Part shown: piece by piece, positions 27,501-35,275 of the stretch
Layout: each line of letters begins with the position of its first letter
How positions within the stretch are numbered: position 1 is the first letter of the stretch
Origin: Clostridium tarantellae
Lineage (GTDB): Bacteria > Bacillota > Clostridia > Clostridiales > Clostridiaceae
Direction of reading: 5' to 3'
Assembly (NCBI RefSeq): GCF_009295725.1
Contig: NZ_WHJC01000007.1
Coordinates: 1-35,304, forward strand
DNA: 35,304 nt
The notes under the pieces: model-generated
Databases searched by the model: none
What the model was told of the DNA's origin: nothing
Seen by the model: the letters and a program-made list of their open reading frames with translations, nothing else
Program-made: the position numbers and the translations under genes

Positions 27501-30066
27501 CTCCCTCTACTTTACTGCCTCTATATTTGTCTTCTCCTATAGTTATTGGTCTAGTTTTATCTATTTCTTTTACCCAAGAAATTAAATTTTTAGCTATTGT
27601 AATTCCTCTAGCTGTACGAGTATCATAAATTTCATTTCCTATGCTCCACATTATTATAGCCGGACTATTTTTCCCTCTATTAACCATTCTTTGTATATCT
27701 CTTTTAGCATATTCATTAAAAAATCTAGCATAGTCATATTTCCTTTTTGAAATTTCCCAACAATCAAAGGCTTCTTCTACAAGTAATATGCCTTCATTTT
27801 CACAAATTTCTATAAATTCAGGTGAAAAAGGATTATGGGTTAAACGTATAGCATTTGCACCCATACTTTTTATCATTTTAACTTGCCTTTTTATAGCATC
27901 ATAATTTACAGCTGCTCCTAATGCTCCTAAATCATGATGAATACATCCCCCTTTTATTTTTAAGTTTTTCCCATTAAGCCAAAAACCCGTATTAGAATCA
28001 AATTTAAAGTACCTAAAACCAAAATTACTTTTATAAACATCTATTAAATTATTATCTATATATAGATTAATAATAACTTTATACATATTTCCATCATATA
28101 TGTCCCAAAGCTTTGGATTAGTAACTGTTAGATTTTGTTCTTCAACATTTCTTCCAATATTGGCTAAAATTGAAGTTTCATGTTTAGAAACTAACATATT
28201 TTCTTTAGAATATATTCTAGTTTCTAATTTTACATATGAACTTTTAGAACTTGAATTAATTATATTGGTTTTAATTTTAACTTTACAAACTCCACTACTA
28301 CCTAAGTCATTTTCTAAATTAGGAGTAGTAATAAAAACACCATTTTCTTCTACATAAACATAATCTTTTATAATTAATTTTACATTTCTATAAATTCCAC
28401 TTCCTGAATACCATCTACAGCTTGGTAATGGATTTTTTACTTTAACCGCCACCAAATTATTCCTATCATCAAAATATAAAGCTTTAGTTATATCAAAACT
28501 AAAAGGAGTAAATCCATTTTGATTTTCACCTATAATATTTTCATTTACATATAAAGTACTTTCTACATAAACTCCATCAAAAGATATAAAAACCTTTTTA
28601 TTTTTAATAGGCGATAAAAATTTAAAAGTTTTTCTATACCAGGCAGTTCCTCCATCTAAAAAACCTGCACTTGACCCACCTTCTGAATTTTTATTAAAAT
28701 TAAACTCAATACTCCAATCATGAGGTAACCTTAAAGTTCTCCAAAATGAATCATTATAGCTATTATTGGCGAAATTAATACCATCATTTAAATTAAACTT
28801 CCAATTGTTATTAAAATTCATTATGCTATTTTCACTATATATTACTTCAACTAACATATTATTGTTATTAAATTCATTTTCTTCTAAATTAACTAAAGCA
28901 TAACTTATTTGACCATCTGGTCTTCCTCCATGTGGATTAACTCCTTTTAGTTTGAAATTTAAAATATGAGTTCCTTTATTTAATAGCCCACTATCAAAAA
29001 TTTTTACAACTCCTGTTCTAGTAGGTGAATATCCATCTACTTCATGAAAGTCACCATTATCTATAGAAATTTCATATATTCCATGATTAAAATCTTTTAT
29101 TCCCATCAATTCAATGGCTACACCATTAAATTTTATGGAAAAAGTTGCACTCATGTCACCTGTCCATATTTCATCTATTCCATCATTCCATTCACCAATA
29201 AAATTAAATTTATTTAAATCTAAGCTTTTATCTGTTGTATTTATAGTTAATTTATTAACTTCTCCCTCTAAACTAACTACAGCATAACTTATTTGACCAT
29301 CTGGTCTCCCTCCATGCGGATTAACTCCTTTTAACTTAAAATTTAAAACATGAATTCCTTTATTTAATAGTCCGCTATCAAAAATTTTTACAACTCCTGT
29401 TCTAGTAGGTGAATACCCATCTACTTCATGAAAGTCATCATTATCTATAGAAATTTCATATACTCCATGATTAAAATCTTTTATTCCCATCAATTCAATG
29501 GCTACACCATTAAATTTTATGGAAAAAGTTGCACTCATGTCACCTGTCCATATTTCATCTATTCCATCATTCCATTTACCAATAAAATTAAATTTATTTA
29601 TATCACCTATTTTATTAATTGTATTTATTTTTAATTTATTATCTAATAAAGCAAGAGTACATATTCCTATATCAGGTCCCCAATTAACACCATCTCCATG
29701 AAATTTAAAAGTATTATTTCCTGAAACTAAAGTAATTGGATATGGCAATGTAAAAGTTATAGCATTATTAGATGTCCAATCAACTGTAGCTGATAATTTA
29801 TATATAGTCCCTGTATTAACACCATTAATATCTATTTTTAAAGGACTTATAATACCACCTGAGGCATATTTAAATGATAGAATATATTGCCCTCCTTCAG
29901 CAATATTTACGGATGTAATTGAATAACTTCTATCATCGGGCCCTCCAATACCATTTACAAATCCCGATTCTGCATATCCTGCTCCACCTACTGATGAACC
30001 TGTAGCTAAATTAAATTTTATTAATGTTGAGTCTATAGAAAAATTTTCAAACATATACTTACTCAC
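24535..30066 (-). CDS. GH2 family beta-galactosidase-like enzyme with multiple binding modules, no signal peptide
   Basis: This is an 1843-aa protein counted from a GTG; the ATG at 30054 (residue 5) is the likelier start because AAGGAT is then better spaced. Domains in order: a CBM6/35-like module (about 1-140) like those of the collagenase; two near-identical accessory domains (about 150-268 and 278-396; WNDGIDEIWTGDMSATF, then SPTRTGV); a GH2 sugar-binding domain (about 405-560, LPHDWS and GTAWYRKTF); an Ig-like domain; the catalytic barrel with SIGNE (acid/base E812) and MYGSEVSSAVRSR (nucleophile E898); DUF4982-like and GH2 C-terminal domains (about 1000-1210); then five more CBM6/35-like modules, the last ending early at NNKIRIF. 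The layout resembles bacterial beta-galactosidases acting on host glycans. Such enzymes usually have a signal peptide and an LPXTG anchor; neither is present. Exact substrate unknown. Confidence 0.92.
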   Translation of the reverse strand: MSKYMFENFSIDSTLIKFNLATGSSVGGAGYAESGFVNGIGGPDDRSYSITSVNIAEGGQYILSFKYASGGIISPLKIDINGVNTGTIYKLSATVDWTSNNAITFTLPYPITLVSGNNTFKFHGDGVNWGPDIGICTLALLDNKLKINTINKIGDINKFNFIGKWNDGIDEIWTGDMSATFSIKFNGVAIELMGIKDFNHGVYEISIDNDDFHEVDGYSPTRTGVVKIFDSGLLNKGIHVLNFKLKGVNPHGGRPDGQISYAVVSLEGEVNKLTINTTDKSLDLNKFNFIGEWNDGIDEIWTGDMSATFSIKFNGVAIELMGIKDFNHGIYEISIDNGDFHEVDGYSPTRTGVVKIFDSGLLNKGTHILNFKLKGVNPHGGRPDGQISYALVNLEENEFNNNNMLVEVIYSENSIMNFNNNWKFNLNDGINFANNSYNDSFWRTLRLPHDWSIEFNFNKNSEGGSSAGFLDGGTAWYRKTFKFLSPIKNKKVFISFDGVYVESTLYVNENIIGENQNGFTPFSFDITKALYFDDRNNLVAVKVKNPLPSCRWYSGSGIYRNVKLIIKDYVYVEENGVFITTPNLENDLGSSGVCKVKIKTNIINSSSKSSYVKLETRIYSKENMLVSKHETSILANIGRNVEEQNLTVTNPKLWDIYDGNMYKVIINLYIDNNLIDVYKSNFGFRYFKFDSNTGFWLNGKNLKIKGGCIHHDLGALGAAVNYDAIKRQVKMIKSMGANAIRLTHNPFSPEFIEICENEGILLVEEAFDCWEISKRKYDYARFFNEYAKRDIQRMVNRGKNSPAIIMWSIGNEIYDTRTARGITIAKNLISWVKEIDKTRPITIGEDKYRGSKVEGDPAWNDNINAIMDALDLVGYNYSENVYDVHHKAKPNWKMYGSEVSSAVRSRDVYLDSTNTLINDKENLQVTSYDNYNPIVYWGRAAEDAWKRDRDRQFIAGSFFWTAFDYIGEPTPFDNTYPAKSSYFGAIDTAGFPKDAYYLYQSQWTTEPMLHILPHWNWKVGDMIKVWIYSNVDTVEVFINDKSLGEKKFLNKTTNYGMKYLEASDGNLHLEWLVSFQPGILRAVGKRNGVIVVEDKIATAGNATAIRLTPESESIKLGLNSLIYIMAEVIDSRGIVIPTANNLINFEVDGGVIVGVDNGNPSSVERFKDTKRKAFTGKALVIIQCNTVPGNIEVRATSTGLKEASTIVMKKINDTIEVTKEPITSNLNKRTIYNILTDGVLGNYAVKGSGTSIKYAAYIGGPADGYSTVIINVNSEGTYNLNMTYRHDDDVRPMKIDVNGINTGTIYLIPRANPGKFIIPVTLNKGENFIKFHGNGKDYAPDLGIFYLTPIIDTFITGFPSGTYYTKKGVLENGASLGRGLSSQYVTNLGGVKNGAVTIDVNVYASRVYKIIIDYINNSSNVRNLKLDIDGRELEPIYEIPPATPGRFLIMAFLNEGINKIKFYGDGIENSPDLKSVSISDDLGLLDKAILSNGASNSSLGKISLIGGKNNGTVTINFNATKAGRYKLSFLEQSMNSTSLININGEDISKNYFIENLNSIKKNTTIVNLELGKNIIKFSGDKVNYSPDLFYVDLRLLSDKLLINNFKIGYSIAKGILTGGAKLELDDTLAGWIGGPSDGASTVAIPVKISGSYNLVIEYIDGDGNRPLKIEVNGVDTGSIYKTPATNGWTLSDIKTITIPVNLESGNNTIKFHGDGRNYGPSLGELTIKNNNYNTTTTFTTSKTDTSIELNGSTVVENGLFKGIGGSKAGELIINVSVPYTGIYDFAIDYLAENNDSKIQIEVNGESTETVYNFQQTKSMNIVDEGRKIIQLKLLAGNNKIRIF
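28880..29604 (-). repeat. 384-bp in-frame tandem duplication inside the GH2 gene
   Basis: The segments of about 28880-29220 and 29264-29604 repeat with a 384-nt (128-codon) period. The encoded domains differ at only a handful of residues (for example K/E, V/I, D/G, I/T), which indicates a recent duplication of one accessory domain. Confidence 0.85.
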
Positions 30067-30111
30067 ATCCTTATCTAAAGTTTTAAAAAATTTGTTTAAG
30101 AGAATTCCCTA

Positions 30112-30139
30112 TATAATATTCAACATAAATTTAATAAGT
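30112..30139 (-). promoter_or_regulatory. Sigma-K-like promoter of the GH2 gene
   Basis: On the minus strand: AC (30139-30138), 17 nt, AATATTATA (30120-30112), about 57 nt before the preferred ATG. The nonamer and spacing equal those before the 605-aa and 2450-aa genes. Confidence 0.5.
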
Positions 30140-30239
30140 GAATAATTTTTAGATTCTTTCCTTTATTAGCTATAAAAATTGAATTTACATATTCTTAATA
30201 AATAAAGTACTCTCAACTATTTCTAATGGTTAAAACTTA

Positions 30240-30283
30240 CAAAAAATAAAAACTAAAAACTAAAAAGTAAAAACTTTTTAGTT
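30240..30283 (-). terminator. Rho-independent terminator after the sensor kinase gene
   Basis: Read on the minus strand, AACTAAAAAGT (30283-30273) pairs with ACTTTTTAGTT (30268-30258) around a 4-nt loop. It is followed by a T-rich tract, starting TTTTAGTTTTTATTTTTT. It lies 8 nt beyond the stop codon. Confidence 0.85.
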
Positions 30284-30290
30284 CATAAAA

Positions 30291-33200
30291 TTAATTATTT
30301 TCTTTAGGTTGCTTTATAGGAAGTATTATTATAAAATTACTTCCATTTCCTAATGAGCTTTCAACATAAATTTCACCATTATGTAACTCTACTATTTGTT
30401 TAACCAATGTTAACCCTAATCCACTTCCTCTTCTAACTTCTGAATTAGGATCTACCACTTGATTAAATCTATCAAAAATAAGCTCATGATCCTTAGGATC
30501 TATACCTATACCTGTATCTTTAACATTTATCATAACCTCTGGCCCTAAATCCATAATTCCTACTTCAATATTCCCTCCTATAGGAGTAAATTTTGCTGCA
30601 TTGCTAATTAAATTAACTATACATCTCTCAATTTCATGGCTATCACACTCTATAACTAGCTCCTCTACTTGAGGATCAATTATCAACTCAATACCTTTTC
30701 CTTGCACATAATCTTTAAGAGATAAAGCAGTTTCTTCAACTAAATAAACTATATCTACCTCTTTGAAATTTAATGGGTAATTTCCATATTGAATTTTTGA
30801 AACGTCTATAAGATTATTAATTAAAGCTAATAATCTATCTGTATTTTTTTTCATTATTTTTATATAATAATTTAATTTATCTTTTCCAATTCCCAAATTA
30901 CTTTTATTTAATTCATAAATAAGCTGCTCTGTTGAATTAATAACATTTAAGGGAGTTCTTAATTCATGAGATAAATTAATAAAATGTGTATTTTTTCTTC
31001 TTTCTAATTCTATAATCTTATTTAATAATTTTTCATTTGTATTCATTTCTTCACTTAATTCTTTAGTTTTTTCAGCCACCATAGCATCTAATTTTTTCAT
31101 TTTTCTACGATTATTATAAAGTACTATAAGCCCTGCTAATATGTAAATTACTAACGCTTCTTTAGAAAGAAAAAATGGTGGTTCTACTGTAAAATTAACT
31201 ATACTTTCCTCGCTCATAGTTCCATTAAAATTTCTAGCTTTAACTCTAAAAGTATATTTTCCTGGTCTTAAATTAGCATAATTTACACTATTGCCTTCAA
31301 CTTCATACCAATTATCATCTACACCATCTAATTTACAATAATATTGTGCTTTTTCATTTTCTTTATAATCAGGAACAAAAAACTTTATACTTATTAAATT
31401 TTCATTGCTCTTAAATCTTAATCCATCAATATTAGCATACTTTTTGCCTTTAACATCAAACTCATCAAACACAACTTTAGGCAAATATTGAACCTTAGTT
31501 AAACTTTCTGGATTAAAAATATTTAACCCATTTATACCACCAAAAAACATATCTCCTTTACTGTTTTTAAAAGAAGAACTTTTATTAAATTCATTACTTT
31601 GTAAACCATCTGTTACGTTATAATTTTTAAATAAATTATTTTTTATATTTAATTTTGATATTCCATTGTTAGTACTAACCCATGGATTATCTTGTTCATC
31701 AATTAAAATAGAGTAAATATGGTTATTAGCCATTCCTTCTTTTTTAGTATATCTAGTAAAGCTTTCTTTGCTTTTATCAAATTTATTTAACCCATAAGGA
31801 GTAGCGATCCACAAATTCCCCTTTGAATCTTCTTTTATATCATTTATTGAATTAAAACTTAAACTTTTTTCATTATCTCCTTCTTGTTTATAATTTTTAA
31901 TAGTTTTAGAATTCATGTCTAATCTTATTAACCCATTATCTACTTGTCCACCAACCCAATAAACTCCATCTCTATCTTCATATATATTAGAAATTAATAA
32001 GTTAGTTATATTATTTACTTCAAAAATATAATTAATGTCTTTAATTTCTCCTGTTTCTCTATTTAAAATATTTATACCCTCATTACTTCCAATCCAAACT
32101 TCACCTTTACTGTCAATAAACATACATTGAATTAAATTACTAGATAATCCTTCTTCTTTAGTATATTTTTTTACAATTTTAGTTTTTTTATTTATCATAT
32201 TAACCCCAGCATCAGTACCTATCCAAATTTCATCACCAATGCCTATAATATTGTTTATTCTATTGCTATTTAAACTATAAATATCTTTACCTTTAGAAAT
32301 TTTATAAAACTTTTCATTATTTCTATCTAAAATATTTAACCCATGTTGATCTGTAGCTATCCAAACAAAACCTTCAGTATCTTCATAAATTCCTTTTATC
32401 ATATTATCACTTAAAGAATTAATATTTAATGGATTATTTTTATAATGAAGAATATTGCTATGAGAATTAACTATACTTACACCTCTAGCAGTCCCAACCC
32501 AAATTAATCCTGATTTATCTTCCATCAAATATGATATATTATTATTAACCAAACTTTCATTATCATATGCTTTAGATTTATATGTAATAAACTTTTCTTC
32601 ATCTTGAAGATATTTTGCTAATCCTTTATTTGTCCCTACCCATATCTGTCCTGAAGAATCAACTAATACGCTTTTCACATAATTTCCTGGTAAAGAATTT
32701 TCATCATTTTCTTTATGATTATATGTTGTAACTTCATTGGTATTAATATTAATTTTATTAAGACCAGAATTAAAGTTTGCAATCCAAATATTCCCTTTGC
32801 CATCTGATATAACTTTATATATAAAATTATCTTTTATATAATTTAAATTTTCTTCTGTAAATTTAAATTCCTTAATTTCATCTTTTTCGTAATTTATTTT
32901 ATCTAATCCTTTATTAGTGGCAATCCAATAATTTCCCAATTCATCTTCACATAACGAATAAATTATTTGTCCACTTAAAATATTACTATCTTTATCAAAT
33001 ATTTTTTTAAAAGAATCTGATTCTTTGTCATAAATATTTAATCCATCTAAAGTAGCTACTAATATACTCCCTTTTTTATTAACTAAAATGTCACATATAT
33101 TACTATTTATATAATTTTTTATTTCATTAGTTGAAACATTTATCTTGCTTAATCCACTAGTAGTGCCAACCCATATGTTACCTTCACAATCTTCAGTGAT

Positions 33201-33488
33201 ATCCCTAATACTACTTCCTGCTATACTATTTGATATATTTTCTTCATATCTATAAACCTTAAAATCATAACCATTGTATCTATTTAACCCATCACCGGTA
33301 CCAATCCATATATATCCTCTACTATCTTGAAAAATACATTCCACATTAGATTGAGATAACCCATCTTCAATAGTAATATTATTAAATTTTAAAGTATTAT
33401 CTGCAGCTCTAACTTTAATAGAAGCTGTACAAAATTGAATACTGATGCATAATATAAGTATATATCTTAATTTAATATTAAAATTCAT
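30291..33488 (-). CDS. Membrane sensor histidine kinase with double beta-propeller (Reg_prop/Y_Y_Y) sensor, no receiver domain
   Basis: This 1065-aa protein has a signal peptide (about 1-28), then about fourteen Reg_prop repeats of the type WIGTGDGLNRY, WVGTTSGLSKI and WIATNKGLDKI, enough for two seven-bladed propellers. A Y_Y_Y Ig-like domain (about 685-765, ending PGKYTFRVKARNFNG), one transmembrane helix (about 770-788), a coiled linker, HisKA with HFINLSHELRTPLN (H841) and HATPase with NLISNAAKF, DTGIGI and GSGLGL follow. This is the sensor half of hybrid two-component systems known for sensing polysaccharide breakdown products in Bacteroides. The usual receiver and AraC-type HTH are missing and no response regulator is in the window, so the partner is elsewhere. 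The ATG follows GGAGG by 5 nt; a TATAAT lies at 33533-33528 (minus). The neighbouring glycosidase suggests glycan sensing (inference). Confidence 0.92.
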   Translation of the reverse strand: MNFNIKLRYILILCISIQFCTASIKVRAADNTLKFNNITIEDGLSQSNVECIFQDSRGYIWIGTGDGLNRYNGYDFKVYRYEENISNSIAGSSIRDITEDCEGNIWVGTTSGLSKINVSTNEIKNYINSNICDILVNKKGSILVATLDGLNIYDKESDSFKKIFDKDSNILSGQIIYSLCEDELGNYWIATNKGLDKINYEKDEIKEFKFTEENLNYIKDNFIYKVISDGKGNIWIANFNSGLNKININTNEVTTYNHKENDENSLPGNYVKSVLVDSSGQIWVGTNKGLAKYLQDEEKFITYKSKAYDNESLVNNNISYLMEDKSGLIWVGTARGVSIVNSHSNILHYKNNPLNINSLSDNMIKGIYEDTEGFVWIATDQHGLNILDRNNEKFYKISKGKDIYSLNSNRINNIIGIGDEIWIGTDAGVNMINKKTKIVKKYTKEEGLSSNLIQCMFIDSKGEVWIGSNEGINILNRETGEIKDINYIFEVNNITNLLISNIYEDRDGVYWVGGQVDNGLIRLDMNSKTIKNYKQEGDNEKSLSFNSINDIKEDSKGNLWIATPYGLNKFDKSKESFTRYTKKEGMANNHIYSILIDEQDNPWVSTNNGISKLNIKNNLFKNYNVTDGLQSNEFNKSSSFKNSKGDMFFGGINGLNIFNPESLTKVQYLPKVVFDEFDVKGKKYANIDGLRFKSNENLISIKFFVPDYKENEKAQYYCKLDGVDDNWYEVEGNSVNYANLRPGKYTFRVKARNFNGTMSEESIVNFTVEPPFFLSKEALVIYILAGLIVLYNNRRKMKKLDAMVAEKTKELSEEMNTNEKLLNKIIELERRKNTHFINLSHELRTPLNVINSTEQLIYELNKSNLGIGKDKLNYYIKIMKKNTDRLLALINNLIDVSKIQYGNYPLNFKEVDIVYLVEETALSLKDYVQGKGIELIIDPQVEELVIECDSHEIERCIVNLISNAAKFTPIGGNIEVGIMDLGPEVMINVKDTGIGIDPKDHELIFDRFNQVVDPNSEVRRGSGLGLTLVKQIVELHNGEIYVESSLGNGSNFIIILPIKQPKENN

Positions 33489-33630
33489 GTAACCTCCATG
33501 TTGTAAAGAATAAAAAGCACAATAAATATTATACCTATTTTTTCTATTAATGAAAGTAAAACCTAATTTTCATTAATCTTACATTTATTTAGAATATCTA
33601 TTTGATTTATTAATGTTGACTATATACTCT

Positions 33631-34017
33631 TTATGTATTTATAACATTATAAATAGGTATTTCTTTAATCTCATTATAGTCATCATAATTTTTTTTTTCC
33701 TTTATTACTCCATTAATTTCATTATTATATTTATATAAATTATTAAAATCTAAATTATATACGTTAGGTATTTTTGTTTTAATTAAATCTAAGCAAATAT
33801 CTTCATAACTTTCTCCATCAAATCTAATATATGATATTGAATAAGAATTAAATAATTTTTTATCTAATTCTATTTGAGAATCCTTTAAATCAATAAACCG
33901 AATTTGAAAAGTTTTACTTTTGTTTTCACAATAAACTTGTATATTGTTTTTATTACTATGTATTATTACACTAAAAATTGTAACAGCTAATATTAAAACT
34001 ATTAATTTAACTTTCAA
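33631..34017 (-). CDS. Small exported or membrane-anchored protein, function unknown
   Basis: The protein is 128 aa from the TTG at 34017. An upstream TTG at 34035 would add six residues, but those codons are the GGGGGGAGGGG ribosome binding site itself, so the later start is preferred. LKVKLIVLILAVTIFSVII at the start is a signal peptide or signal anchor. The rest (about 100 aa) is hydrophilic and charged, with two cysteines, and resembles nothing I recognise. It precedes the sensor kinase gene in the same direction with a 142-nt gap and no clear terminator between, so co-transcription is possible. A role as an accessory protein of the kinase is speculative. Confidence 0.6.
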   Translation of the reverse strand: MKVKLIVLILAVTIFSVIIHSNKNNIQVYCENKSKTFQIRFIDLKDSQIELDKKLFNSYSISYIRFDGESYEDICLDLIKTKIPNVYNLDFNNLYKYNNEINGVIKEKKNYDDYNEIKEIPIYNVINT

Positions 34018-34022
34018 ATTAA

Positions 34023-34033
34023 CCCCTCCCCCC
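34023..34033 (-). promoter_or_regulatory. Strong ribosome binding site that sets a TTG start
   Basis: GGGGGGAGGGG on the minus strand, followed by TTAAT and TTG (34017). It is the only G-run of this length in a very AT-rich region and decides the start of the 128-aa protein. Confidence 0.75.
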
Positions 34034-34300
34034 AAATTTAATATGTATAAAATTTATTTTCACTACTTCTATAATTTTATTAATATAACTTTCACTACTC
34101 TTCTAATTCAATTTTACTCTAATTAACATTTTAGTACAAATTTTTCAATTGAAAGTATTTAGTTCCAAATTATTGTTTTGCACATAAAATATAATATCAA
34201 AAAACCAATTTACTTTATATTCTATTTTAGTATTTTTTACACAATATTAACTGTATACTTGGAAATTTTAAAAAACTTAATTATTTAGGGAGGAATTGTA
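34034..34300. other. Divergent intergenic region with a 10-bp direct repeat
   Basis: The region lies between the 128-aa gene and the protease gene. TTTCACTACT occurs at 34058-34067 and 34090-34099, 32 bp apart (about three helical turns). It flanks a possible minus-strand promoter, TTGAAT, 18 nt, TATATT. On the plus strand CATAAAATA (34183-34191) fits CATANNNTA but has no AC at the right distance and lies about 110 nt from the protease start. No RNA gene is seen. Confidence 0.35.
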
Positions 34301-35275
34301 ATGTCTTATTTATTAGAAAACTCAATAATTGATGTTATAAATAATTATTATAATCTATTTTCAAATAAAAAAAATGTAATAGGTATAGCTTTAGGTTACA
34401 AAACAACTAAAAATATAAATTCAAATATGCCTAGTTTACGTATTTTAGTATCAAAAAAAACTCCTTTAAATCAACTATATAATCATGATATAATTCCTAA
34501 AGATTTTTTTGGTATTAAAACAGATGTTGTTGAAACTGGAACATTAAAAATGCAACTTTCACCATATCTAACAAATAAATTTTTCACCTTTAAATTATCC
34601 AGGCGTAAACGTCCCCTTACACCTGGTTACTCCATAGGTGCTGTAGGCGGTAAAGGAGTTGGAACTTTAGGTTGTATAGTATATACTCGTGAAAAAGGTA
34701 AACCTTGTATTTTAAGTAATAATCACGTAATAGCTAATTTAAATCAATTAAGAAAAGGTACCGAGATTTTACAACCTCCTCGTAACTTTTTAGGAAATAG
34801 TTCTCCTAATTTAGCTGGTAAACTATTTAAAAGCACAGTTTTATTAGCTGATAGTAATTCTAATAATAACTATAAATTTGATTTTGGTAATTTTATAGAT
34901 GCTGCCATTGCAGAAATATTTCCAAATATAAAATTTTCTAATTTAATTCCTAAAATTGGGCAAGTTAAAGGGTATATTTACAAACCTGAATTGAATACAA
35001 AAATACAAAAAGTTGGTGCTGCAACTGGATATACTAAAGGAACTATAACAGATATAAATGCTACTGTAAGATTAGAATTACAAAAAGGAAGATACTATTC
35101 ATTTAAGGATCAAATCATTAGTACTCCTATGTGTAAATCTGGTGATTCTGGTAGTCTAGCAGTAACTTTTTCTTCAAATGAAGCTGTAGGATTATATTGT
35201 GGTGGAAATAAAGAAGCTAGTATTTTCAATCCAATATCTAGAGTTTTAAATTCTTTAGATGTATTTTTTCAATAA
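34301..35275 (+). CDS. Trypsin-like serine protease without a signal peptide
   Basis: This 324-aa protein has an N-terminal segment (about 25-85, VIGIALGYKTT, then LRILVSKKTP and IPKDFFGIKTDVVETG), a type often placed before chymotrypsin-fold domains in Bacillus and Clostridium proteins. The protease domain has the full catalytic set: His in CILSNNHV (H142), Asp in FIDAAIAEI (D200) and Ser in CKSGDSGSLAV (S283), the last with the classic GDSGS oxyanion motif. No signal peptide, membrane helix or anchor is visible, which is unusual for a trypsin-like protease. GGGAGG lies about 7 nt before the ATG. It stands alone at the window edge. It might act in the mother cell or on the spore like its neighbours, but no clear sigma-K element precedes it. 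Function inferred from motifs only. Confidence 0.88.
   Translation: MSYLLENSIIDVINNYYNLFSNKKNVIGIALGYKTTKNINSNMPSLRILVSKKTPLNQLYNHDIIPKDFFGIKTDVVETGTLKMQLSPYLTNKFFTFKLSRRKRPLTPGYSIGAVGGKGVGTLGCIVYTREKGKPCILSNNHVIANLNQLRKGTEILQPPRNFLGNSSPNLAGKLFKSTVLLADSNSNNNYKFDFGNFIDAAIAEIFPNIKFSNLIPKIGQVKGYIYKPELNTKIQKVGAATGYTKGTITDINATVRLELQKGRYYSFKDQIISTPMCKSGDSGSLAVTFSSNEAVGLYCGGNKEASIFNPISRVLNSLDVFFQ

Noticed and set aside
29428..29701. Plus-strand frames of 67-68 aa within the GH2 gene.
   Set aside because: Antisense shadows of the tandem domains in the GH2 coding sequence, overlapping one another and without ribosome binding sites.
33525..33533. AATATTATA on the plus strand between the kinase and the 128-aa gene.
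   Set aside because: It is the same nonamer as the sigma-K-like elements, but no AC lies 16-17 nt upstream and no gene follows in that direction; it shows the nonamer alone is not specific.
34183..34191. CATAAAATA upstream of the trypsin-like protease as a sigma-K or sigma-E promoter.
   Set aside because: No AC or sigma-E -35 at the proper distance and too far (about 110 nt) from the start codon to be convincing.
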